A DNA stretch of 64,000 bases from Halichondria panicea. Its lineage: Eukaryota > Porifera > Demospongiae > Suberitida > Halichondriidae. The translations under genes were made by a program, and so were the position numbers. The stretch is taken from positions 15,930,198 through 15,994,197 of the forward strand of contig NC_087377.1 of NCBI RefSeq assembly GCF_963675165.1. Direction: 5' to 3'. Of this stretch, positions 11,313 through 21,825 are shown one piece after another. Every line of letters begins with the position of its first letter. Within the stretch, counting starts at the first letter, position 1. The notes below the pieces were generated by a model. It did no database searches, was not told the DNA's origin, and worked only from the letters and a program-made list of their open reading frames with translations.

Positions 11313-12879
11313 AGTATTGTATTTGGATGGTCCGGAAAAACTGTTGTAAACTAGTAAATAGTATGTAGAGGAGGAGCCTACGCACGCGAGGGACTGGCAA
11401 ACTGCCTATCAGTCACTCGTCTCAGCTGCAACGAGCATTGCAGCCTATCAGATTGCTCAACGTCATATTAGCCCTGTAATTGTAACCGCACTTACACTTC
11501 AGGGGATTCAATACATTCCATAGTAGCTAAATCTCATAGCAAAATTTAACCACATTATCTTCATGTTTGGTAGAGTTATAATTATGATCCATATATTCGA
11601 GTGACTGATAAGCAGTTGGCCAGTCGCTCGCACTACGCGCCAGTTTACCTTTTTAATACCCTCGAAATATACCCGCTATATACGGTAGCTTCTTTATCGT
11701 GCATAGTGTGCTTAAATCAATATGAAATTCATGCCCATATTGTGGAAAATAAGCGTGGACAATATTTAAATAACACGCATAGTTTAGTACATGTATGTGT
11801 ATGTGTACTGAGTTTGCAATTCCTCAGGGCCATGTTCAAGCTGAACCCCAATGCAAAGACGTCCAAGTTCAATCTGAATGCCCAAGAGTTCAAACCTCCG
11901 AGAGCAAGCTTCTCTCCAGTGGTCACTGCCTCCTCCACACCTCTCTGGTAAATGCAATAATATTATTATAATTGTGAAATAGCTTTTCCCGAATTTCGAA
12001 TGTCAAAATGTGCATACCCAGGCCATAATAATCTGTCTTTGAGCTCGTGCATGTACATGTACAATCTGCCATGATGATCTTAGTATTATCATTGTACATG
12101 TACGAGATTGATCCATCCAGAACTACGAAACTAGCTGGCAAAAAGGACATCTAATTATTATTGCATATTGAGAATGCATTTTCAGTTGGTTGTATAATTG
12201 TTGCTTAGCAGTGGACTTTATAAATGCTCTGTAGTACCCAAAAGGACAACTCCCCTAGAAGTGTCCTACTGGAATCAATATTAGGAGTTTTCACACTTTT
12301 TGTGTTTGGCCAGAGCCATTTGTTTATGCACAAGTCATATTTCTGCCTGACAGGGCCTTTGGGCCGTAGCCTTGGGCCTTGTCTGAAACCATGTTGGAGC
12401 CAAAGCTCCGTTCTGCAAATTGTGATTATGCTTATTTATATGCGTTTGTTAATTGTTAGTTCTAATTTGTTGTTTACGTGTCTGTGTCCATGAATAACTA
12501 TTTGAGCATGTCATAAAATGCAATTCATAGGACAGGAATGTTGCCACCAACTAATGTGGGCCCTGTTTTAGTACTCCTATAAAGGCTAGAGTATTGGTTA
12601 TTGTACGTTTCAATGTACACCCATCAATAGCTTTATCCCAGTTTTAATGTTCACGTTTGCTGCTCTGCCCCGAAAAACGTGAAATGTTGCACCTCACCTG
12701 CTACGGTACATGCTAACACTGTATATCACTATACAACCACTTGAATGCAGATAAAGCACAATCACTCTTTTTATTGTCTCCCTAGAAGTTAAGTAGCTAA
12801 CTGTTCTCTGTTGCACAGGATGAGTGCTGACTCGGCTTTGTTTAAGTCCAAGAGCAAGAAATCAAAGTGGCTCGACTAG
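11313..12879 (+). CDS. B2: 3' end of a PAM2-motif protein gene, frame intact
   Basis: Exon 11828-11947 (120 bases, acceptor CCTCAG, donor GTAAAT) encodes AMFKLNPNAK, FNLNAQEFKPP and SFSPVVTASSTPLW. It splices in phase (TG|G) to 12819-12879, which encodes MSADSALFKSKSKKSKWLD and a stop. LNAQEFKPP and LNPNAK resemble the PAM2 motif that binds the MLLE domain of poly(A)-binding protein; two such cores in tandem recall eRF3 or ataxin-2. The basic tail is unrecognised. The 5' exons and promoter were lost in the K1b/B2 deletion, so this copy may be silent even though it alone keeps this frame. Confidence 0.5.
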
Positions 12880-13380
12880 TGAGTTGTGTCACGTCAGTTA
12901 GTGTGTAGAGTTGCAGTGATCGATACACCTGTACATATACGTTTTCTTGCAAGTGCCTACTTAATCTTGTCACTCTATAGGGGTTCTATAAATTATAGAG
13001 TACAGTAGTAGTTTTACTGTTTCACTGGAAGTATAATTATGTAGTGCAATAAAGTACGTGTCTATGATTCTACTAAAACTCTTTTCTCAAAAGTTTCAGC
13101 CTATAGTCTAGTTTTATTTTATTACTCCCGTTACTTGCTTAGCCAGATCATACATACTATTGTACACTACTGCTTACTATTGTATAACACTTTGATTATT
13201 TGTGTGGGTAGGCACTTCAGCATGTAAGTACGTACATATTGTATACCAGTACATGTGTTGTGTGTGGTGTCCCTTTTATCATAGTTGAGCCATTTTGCAT
13301 TTAGCCAGTATAAATTATAGCCACTGTTATCATGTGATTTCCTCACCCCTTACTTCCTAAGCCCTCAAACTTTCACTCAT

Positions 13381-13538
13381 GCAGTATGACTATGACCAAG
13401 TGACTCTTTAACCCCTCAGTTCCCGAGCCCCACCCCTCACTGTCTGACTCGGAAGAGGAGATAGACTTTGGATTCTGAGAGAAGGCGTCCACCCTACCCG
13501 AGGACAAGACCCCAACCAAGGACCTGAACTTGTTATGA
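13381..13538 (+). pseudogene. X remnant beside B2
   Basis: Only the end of the X gene remains. The last exon has TGG changed to TGA in the conserved FWEK sequence (GGATTCTGAGAG), so the frame stops early. The YAAIFQPGQ exon is absent upstream. The same stop occurs beside B3, so both descend from one broken copy. Confidence 0.6.
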
Positions 13539-13663
13539 GACTGTTAAATATTATTTTGTCTGTTTTTGTACTATTTTCTGGCAATGTAATTATGTATGTA
13601 CCACTTCATGTCATCATAATAACTTTATATGCGATAAAATTTTGTTGCAACTTAACTTTCTCT

Positions 13664-13790
13664 TACCTGCTATAACGTGCAAATATTTAAGGCGTGGCTT
13701 CCGGTAAGCAGTCATTCCGCGAACATTGTGCAACGAAAAGAGGCCTATCCACAAAATATAAATGCCTCAAAAATTTCGCGCTATACGATA
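13664..13790. repeat. Partial MITE (TACCGTATAGCG family)
   Basis: Reverse complement of one half of the element at 26299-26528, running from TACCTGCTATAACGTGC to TTTCGCGCTATACG. It lies between the X remnant and the K2 stop. The same half-element occupies the same place beside K3, K4 and K7, but not K1, K1b or K5. Confidence 0.7.
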
Positions 13791-13910
13791 ATTAGCACTT
13801 ATAGAGAAGAAATCAACAGTTCGAATAAAAATAAACGAAATATGCGAACTTAATTATAAAACTTTTTTCAAAAAGATCGTTAACAATGCACAACATATTA
13901 CAATAACTAA

Positions 13911-16900
13911 TTAATCGCTTATACAAAAGAAATCAACTCTTTGAACACAATTACCAAATATTGTCATCTGTCCTCCGGCTACAATGACCTCTCCACTAGG
14001 AAGTACTGAGCATGTGCAGTTGTATCGTGCAGTAGGCAGGTCTCCCACTTTCACCCACCTCCTGGTGTCAGGCTGGTAGAGGTGGATCGATGAACTTCGG
14101 TTGGTTCTGTCGTCTCGTCCACCAACGGCTAATAGTGACCTCCCAATACTGAGAGGAGCTGAGAACACGAGTGGTACTTCCTGTAAGGTCTGCCAGAGAG
14201 TGGGTGTGTCCAGGTTGGAAAGGGCCTTTGCAATGAGTTCATTGAGGTCGACGTGGTGCACTGTCTTGGTTGCCCTGTCAGTGTGATCCAACCCTCCCAT
14301 TAGGTAGAGGGTGTTTCCTATGAGAGTCGATTTCAGTTTTGATCGTGGGTTAGGTAGTGACTGAGCAATGTACCATCTTCTTGATGCCACGTCCAACACC
14401 TCCACAGAGGAGGTATGTCCTTTATCATCACGCCCACCAGCTACAATGATGTAGTTGTTGAAGGAGACAGCTGTTGAGGAATAGCGAGCAATATTCATTG
14501 GTGGGTACGGGTGAGTCCATTCCCCTGATTCAAACGCTGCAAGCTGATTGGTGCGTTTTTTGTTTCTTGGATCATATCCTCCCACCAGCACTAGTCGATT
14601 AGCGAGTGATGTCATAGCGAAGTACATGGCAGTGTACTCTGGTAGTTTGGTCCATTGATCTTGCTCGAGCTTCATCACTGTACACCTGTCACGATCATTG
14701 CCTGCACCACCTCCACCAACATACACCGTGTCACCGATAACAACACTCTGTACCGAGGTGCCCATCTTGATTGGCATGTCTTTTCCTCTTCTCCATTTCA
14801 GAGTGAGTGGAGGTCTCAACTCTCTGGGAGGGGGACCCTGAATAATGAATGAGTGTAATTAGGATAGTGTCTACTAACAAGCGAGTGTTATTTGTAGCAA
14901 TAATTGCATGCACACTAAATCACTTTCTCTAATTAGCTTAAGAGGCCACGCCCACCAGTCTAATAGAATGTACAGTACGATTATAAGAGATCAAAGCTTC
15001 TACTATAGCTCTGCAATAATATAATGGTGCATTTTGTCTCACCTGTCTCTGCTGTTGAATGATGGCGTCTCTCCTGACCAGCTCAGCATCTTTGTTGGTG
15101 GAAATCTAAAACACAAACGTGAATATCATTAGTGGAAATTCTACAACAAAACGAGACAATTTCCGCTAAAGGAAGTACATAATTATAGGCACACTCAAAC
15201 GGATGTGTAGTTAGCGGCTTAACATAATTTATACAATAGCATCAATTGTTGAGGTATACTACTATTGTTGGAATCTCATCGACACACTTAGCTACATGTA
15301 CGCAAACAAATATCATTATTGTAGTATAATACTAGCGTATAAGAGTGTGTGCATTTGGTGACTACTATAATACCTGTAAGAGAGCGGCCCTCTCAACTAG
15401 AGCAGCCTCTCTCTGGGAAATGAGATCAGTGATCCTTGACTCTTGTTCATTGAGTTGTCTGTCCTTGTCAGCAATCACACCATCTTTGGTGGCAGCATTA
15501 GTACGGACACTATTCAATATCTGTATAAAAAAAGGTTATCAACATGCTAGCTTGTTGAACAAAATAGCTTATAATAAACGAAATAAACTGGTTCTGCTGA
15601 CCTGTTGCAGTCTAGCCAGCTGAGTATCTTTGTCTGCTACTTCCTCATCTTTTTGAACAAGTAGCTCATCTTTTTGTGCCAGAAGTCCGTCTTTTTGATC
15701 TAGTTGATCGTCTTTTTGCACAAGAAGTACATCTTTCTCAGTAAGTTGCTCATCTTTCTCAGTAAGTTGTTCATCTTTCTGTACTATTTGCTCATCTTTC
15801 CTCTCCAGTATCCTGTCCTTCTGGACCACCTCTCTCTGAGAACAGAGTACAGCATGCAGTGTCAGACCCTTGCACCCACTAGCTCACTAGACTGGACTCA
15901 CCTGTAGAGCCTCTATCCTCTTCTCTTTTGCCCTGAGGGTCCTGGCAGTCTTCACTCGTGCAATGTCCAGCTGGAGCAGTCCTCCGTCCATCTCCCTCCC
16001 CACCTCCTCCAGAGACGAGAGGAGCTCAGCGGTGGTCGGTCTTCTCTCTGGGGTGTTGGCCAGACACTCCCTCACCAGACCAAACAGAAGGTGCTCACGT
16101 CCACCCGCCAGACTCCTCTCAAGGAGAGCCGTGTAGGGACCTCGACGCTCAAACTCTGAGCGAGCCAGGAGGTGGTCTGGGTTGTTGGGGTCGCTGTACG
16201 TGGGGGCAAGGAGATCTCCTGGAAACACCTAGTCCAATGACACGAGTGGAAGAACATGTGAATACTGACTGTCATGATTGTTTTTATGTATGTCTGTATG
16301 TATGGAGAAAATGAGTGCACGTATATTCACAATCATACATACAAAATGCATTTGCTGAAGGTCAACAATATTAAAGGGGGATCTCCCCAACACATACAAC
16401 CACACTACTTATAAGGTAATTCACTGCATAAAAGGTCACCAGGAATCTAACCTATGAATATCATTAACTACACACATACTTGTGTGAGTGCAAACAGTTG
16501 CAGCACTCCGAAAGAGAAGACGTCCAGACTGGGTCCGTACACACTGTGGCCTCTGTCAGAGAGGGCCTCGGGCGGCATGTACACCAGTGTCCCAGGAAAC
16601 CTCGTCAGAGTCCTGGCAAGTCGACCAGGCTCCAGATTCACGATACGAGAGTTACCAAAGTCTGTGATCTTGGCTCTCAGAGATACCGTCAGTAGGACGT
16701 TCCTGGCAGTGAGGTCACGATGGACCACGGATTCACGATGCAGGTGGAGCAGCCCTCGAGCCACACAGACCAGAATGTACTGGGTGACAGAGAGGGGGAT
16801 GTTGGGGGTGGACTCCAGGAGATCGTCCAGACTTGAGTCTAGCCTCTCCATGACCAGGAGGGGCAGTCGAGAGCCAGTAACGAAACACAGCCCAATAAAC

Positions 16901-17242
16901 TGGGTGATGTTGGGGTGACGGATGCGAGCCATGAGTCGACACTCTCGGCGGTAGTTCCCAGCTAGGTTGGCCACTCCACCACGCTCGTCCGTCTCCAGGA
17001 GAACCTCGTGGATCTTCTTGGCTGCATACACTTCACCATTGATCATCACCTGTGCATGGAGGCAGTCACACTTGAATAGCTAGCAGATACACTAGAGACA
17101 GTGCACAAAAACAGAGCATGCAGTGACTGACCTCTTGAACAGAGCCATAGGAGCCAGTTCCTAGAACTCTCTCCTCTCCAAAGTGCTCCACATTCTCCAG
17201 CACAAACTCCCTCAAGTTAGCATCATCTCGCAAAGAAAACAT
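13911..17242 (-). CDS. K2: type I kinase - coiled coil - Kelch protein
   Basis: Exons: 17242-17132, 17049-16480, 16228-15902, 15835-15602, 15520-15374, 15105-15043 and 14837-13911, all phase 0, 792 aa. Kinase motifs are intact (GTGSYGSV, VYAAKKI, VHRDLTARN, ITDFG). The KD-repeat coiled-coil exon is the longest of the three type I genes (78 codons). The short coiled-coil exon has lost about 35 bases including its normal acceptor. TTTTAG in the former intron supplies a new acceptor that keeps the frame (ISTNKDAELVRRD), so the gene could still be intact. Six Kelch repeats follow, with private residues at the variable sites. The start lies only 43 bases from a MITE. Confidence 0.8.
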
Positions 17243-17284
17243 TGCTAGTTGACTCAGCTAGCTAGCTAGCGATTCACTCCAGCT

Positions 17285-17570
17285 TAGTCTCGCGGACCCA
17301 GCCTGAAAGAGGTCTGGCCAATTTCACCGTAGAGAGTTGTGTTGACCACGCCACAAATATCATGGCGCTCTAAGTGGCTGATAAGTGTTTGTAGTAAGTT
17401 GTGAAACCACACAGCTGCATTGCTAGCTAAAAGTAGATTTAATTATGTGGTTTCACACATCCGTCCTCCAACCACTAACCACTTATCAATGCAAACAGCC
17501 ACTTAGACCGCTGCACAAGTAGCTCATTGTATTTGCCAGACGATAATATATCGGCTGGTCCACGAGACTA
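17285..17570. mobile_element. hAT-like MITE in the K2/B3 promoter
   Basis: Inverted ends TAGTCTCGCGGACCCAGCC and GGCTGGTCCACGAGACTA are flanked by the perfect 8-bp duplication CTCCAGCT (17277-17284 and 17571-17578). Eight-base duplications are typical of hAT transposases. A second inner inverted repeat (GTGGCTGATAAGTG, GTGAAACCAC) lies inside. 286 bases, non-coding. Confidence 0.8.
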
Positions 17571-17583
17571 CTCCAGCTAGCTA

Positions 17584-18825
17584 CAGTGCAACAACCAAAG
17601 AGAGTAGATTTTTTTTTTTGGTACACATTTTTTACATTTTGTGGTATATCTTTTAAAGTAAAAGTGATATGATCTATTTGAGTGCAGGTACTTAAAGTTC
17701 AACTATTGGCGCTTCCATTGGACCACCACCTGTTACATCACATGACATCATCAGTATAAAATGGCTGTCTGAAGATGTGTACTTTCGAAAATATGTTAGG
17801 AATAGAAGTAGCTTATTTTGTTGAGTTAAGATCTGAAATTTGTTGTGCATGTACCTGAGTATATTGCTCATCTTTTGAGCTTCAACGGAAGTCTGGGCTA
17901 CTAGTAAGTTCTGAGAAATACTGCATTTTGTTGTTTTTTGGTGGCAAATATGTTAGGAATACAACTTTCGATTTTATATTAGTTAAGGTCTGATTTTTGA
18001 GCAGCATGTACTACAATAGTGTACTTTTCATCTGTACTAACTTAACAGGAGTTAGGCTAGCCTCTTCTTTGCTAGAGCGGCCCATCTTGTCAAAAACAGT
18101 GTTTTTTATGACTTTTGGGGCGATTTGCCTACGTATAAGGCTCAATTGCCACGCCCCTGTGACACAGAATGACCAACACCAACTGTGTATTTGCAGGTAG
18201 ACATCACATGACCTTTGGATGTAGCAAATAACAACAAGATGATTTGTGATGTCACAAATCAATGAATATCATTGCATACGTCAGCAAAAGTAGCAAAACG
18301 GAGCAAAATCACCATTTTTGACAAGAAGGGCCGCTCTAGCAAAGAAGAGACTTGTCTAGCTCCTGTAAGTTAGTGCAAATGAATTTTACACTATTGTAGT
18401 ACATCCTTCTCAAAAATCAGACCTTAACTAGCATAAAATCGAAAGTTGTATTCCTAACATATTTGCCACCAAAAAACAACAAAATGCAGTATTTCTCAGA
18501 ACTTACTAGTAGCCCAGACTTCCGTTGAAGCTCAAAAGATGAGCAATATACTCAGGTACATACACAACAAATTTCAGATCTTAACTCAAACAAATAAGCT
18601 ACTTCTATTCCTAACATATTTTCGGAGGTACACATCTTTAGACAGCCATTTCATAGTGATGATGTCATATGATGTAACAGGTGGTGGTCCAATGGAAGCG
18701 CCAATAGTTGAACTTTCAGTACCTGCACTCAAATAGATCATATCACCTTTACTTTAGAAGATATGCCACAAAATGTGAAAAATAATAATATAAAAAAAAA
18801 TCTACTCTCTTTGGTTGTTGCACTG
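17584..18825. mobile_element. Long foldback element with Tc1/mariner-like ends
   Basis: Arms of about 515 bases (17584-18101 and about 18310-18825) are inverted copies. Ends CAGTGCAACAACCAAAGAGA and TCTCTTTGGTTGTTGCACTG are flanked by TA (17582-17583 and 18826-18827), the Tc1/mariner target duplication. The central 200 bases have no coding sequence. It was inserted just to the right of the hAT-like MITE, so the K2/B3 intergenic space is much longer than the others. Confidence 0.8.
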
Positions 18826-18861
18826 TACAAGATGTACAAGATACGCCCTTTTTCCTATTCC

Positions 18862-18910
18862 AATGTCCAATCACATGCAATAACAGCTGAATCAGCAAAC
18901 CACGTGGTCA
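18862..18910. promoter_or_regulatory. E-box of the K2/B3 divergent promoter
   Basis: CACGTG at 18901-18906 within AATCAGCAAACCACGTGG, matching the K1/B1 promoter; a weaker CACATG lies about 30 bases upstream. Two transposons now separate it from the K2 start by about 1.65 kb but leave it close to B3. Confidence 0.45.
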
Positions 18911-18999
18911 CCCAGCACCCATGGAACATGGAGCAAGTGGCTAACTATTGTCTCAGTGTTAGGTGGAGGCTTTGTCCAGTACTATAATTTGTAGACCAC

Positions 19000-20797
19000 A
19001 GTGACATAGCCAGGACCATGGAGAGAGACCATTGCTGAGGAGGTGGGAAGGGCAAGTTCCTGGCCAATCAGATGATCCTACATGACGAAGCTGCTCGTAA
19101 AGATGCAAGTCTGATGACAAACTCAGGATGATGAGTGAGTGATAGTGTTGTTATTTAATAGCCTGATAGGATATACCTACTGCCAACATTTCATGTTCAC
19201 TGTACCCAAGTATTGTATTTGGATGGTCCGGAAGAACTGTTGTAAACTAGTAAATAGTACATGTATGTTGAGGAGCCTTCGCACGCGACGGACTGGCAAA
19301 CTGCCTATCAGTCACTCGTCTCAGCTGCAACGAGCATTGCAGCCTATCAGATTGCTCAACGTCATATTAGCTCTGTAATTGTAACCACACTTACACTTCA
19401 GGGGATTCAATACATTCCATAGTAGCTAAATCTCATAGCAAAATTTAACCACATTATCTATAATGATATTCATGTTTGGTAGTGTCATAATTATGATCCA
19501 TATATTCCGCTGAGACGAGTGACTGATAAGCAGTTGGCCAGTCGCTCACACTACGCACCAGTCTACCTTTTTAATACCCTCGAAATATACCCGCTATATA
19601 CGGTAGCTTCTTTATAGTGCATAGTGTGCTTAAATCAATATGAAATTCATGCCCAAATTGTGGAAAATAAGCGTGGACAATATTTAAATAACACGCATAG
19701 TTTAGTACATGTATGTGTACGTGTACTGAGTTTGCAATTCCTCAGGGCCGTGTTCAAGCTGAACCCCAATGCAAAGACGTCAAGTTCAACCTGAATGCCC
19801 AAGAGTTCAAACCTTTGAGAGCAAGCTTCTCTCCAGTGGTCACTGCCTCCTCCACACCTCTCCGGTAAATGCAATCATATTATAATTGTGAAATAGCTTT
19901 TCCCGAATTTCGAATGTCAAAATGTGCATACCCCCAGGCCATAATAATCTGTCTTTGAGCTCGTGCATGCATGAACAATCTGCCATCATGATCTTAGTAT
20001 TATCATTGTACATGTATACGGGATTGATCCCCATCCAGAACTACGAAACTAGCTGGCAAAAAGGACATCTAATTATTATTGCATACTGAGAATGCATTTT
20101 CAGTTGGTTGTATAATTGTTGCTTAGCAGTGGACTTTATAAATGCTCTGTAGTACCCAAAAGGACACCTCCCCTAGAAGTGTCCTACTGGAATCAATATT
20201 AGGAGTTTTCACACTTTTTGTGTTTGGCCAGAGCCATTTGTTTATGCACAAGTCATATTTCTGCCTGACAGGGCCTTTGGGCCATAGCCTTGGGCCTTGT
20301 CTGAAACCATATTGGAGCCAAAGCTCCGTTCTGCAAATTGTGATTATGCTTATTTATATGCGTTTGTTAATTGTTAGTTCTAATTTGTGGTTTACGTGCC
20401 TGTGTCCATGAATAACTATTTGAGCATGTCATAAAATGCAATTCATAGGACAGGAATGTTGCCACCAACTAATGTGGGCCCTGTTTTAGTACTCCTATAA
20501 AGGCTAGAGTATTGGTTATTGTACGTTTCAATGTACACCCATCAATAGCTTTATCCCAGTTTTAATGTTCACGTTTGCTGCTCTGCCCCGAAAAACGTGA
20601 AATGTTGCACCTCACCTGCTACGGTACATGCTAACACTGTATATCACTATACAACCACTTGAATGCAGATAAAGCACAATCACTCTTTTTATTGTCTCCC
20701 TAGAAGTTAAGTAGCTAACTGTTCTCTGTTGCACAGGATGAGTGCTGACTCGGCTTTGTTTAAGTCCAAGAGCAAGAAATCAAAGTGGCTCGACTAG
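19000..20797 (+). pseudogene. B3: PAM2-motif gene copy, frameshifted
   Basis: The 5' exon region at about 19010-19140 matches B1. The PAM2 exon (19746-19864) is 119 bases, one short, like B1, so LNPNAK and LNAQEFKPP are in different frames. The last exon 20737-20797 (MSADSALFKSKSKKSKWLD) keeps a good CACAG acceptor. Structure is as in B2 otherwise. Probably non-functional. Confidence 0.5.
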
Positions 20798-21296
20798 TGA
20801 GTTGTGTCACGTCAGTTAGTGTTTAGAGTTGTAGTGATCGATACACCTGTACATACGTACGTTTTCTTGCAAGTGCCTACTTAATCTTGTCACTCTATAG
20901 GGGTTTTATAAATTATAGAGTACAGTAGTAGTTTTACTGTTTCACTGGAAGTATAATTATGTAGTGCAATAAAGTACGTGTCTATGATTCTACTAAAACT
21001 CTTTTCTCAAAAGTTTCAGCCTATAGTCTAGTTTTATTTTATTACTCCCGTTACTTGCTTAGCCAGATCATACATACTATTGTACACTGCTTACTATATA
21101 ACACTTTCATTATTTGTGTGGGTAGGCACTTCAGCATGTAAGTACGTACATATTGTATACCAGTACATGTGTTGTGTGGTGTCCCTTTATCATAGTTGAG
21201 CCATTTTGCATTTAGCCAGTATAAATTATAGCTACTGTTATCATGTGATTTTCTCACCCCTTACTTCCTAAGCCCTCAAACTTTCACTCATGCAGT

Positions 21297-21449
21297 ATGA
21301 CTATGACCATGTGACTCTTTAACCCCTCAGTTCCCGAGCCCCACCCCTCACTGTCTGACTCGGAAGAGGAGATAGACTTTGGATTCTGAGAGAAGGCGTC
21401 CACCCTACCCGAGGACAAGACCCCAACCAAGGACCTGAACTTGTTATGA
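21297..21449 (+). pseudogene. X remnant beside B3
   Basis: Only the last-exon region remains, with the same W-to-stop change (TTCTGAGAG) as the remnant beside B2, ending at the DLNLL stop. Confidence 0.6.
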
Positions 21450-21577
21450 GACTGTTAAATATTATTTTGTCTGTTTTGTACTATTTTCTGGCAATGTAAT
21501 TATGTATGTACCACTTCATGTCATCATAATAACTATAATTATATGCGATAAAATTCTGTTGCAACTTAATTTTCTCT

Positions 21578-21705
21578 TACCTGCTTATAACGTGCAAATA
21601 TCTAAGGCGTGGCTTCCGGTAAGCAGTCATTCCGCGAACATTGTGCAACGAAAAGAGGCCTATCCACAAAATATAAATGCTTAAAAAATTTCGCGCTATA
21701 CGGTA
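21578..21705. repeat. Partial MITE (TACCGTATAGCG family)
   Basis: Same half-element and position as 13664-13790, ending TTTCGCGCTATACGGTA. Confidence 0.7.
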
Positions 21706-21825
21706 ATTAGCACTTATAGAGAAGAAATCAACAGTTCGAATAAAAATAAACGAAATATGCGAACTTAATTAGAAAACTTTTTTCAAAAAGATCGTTAACA
21801 ATGCACAACATATTACAATAACTAA

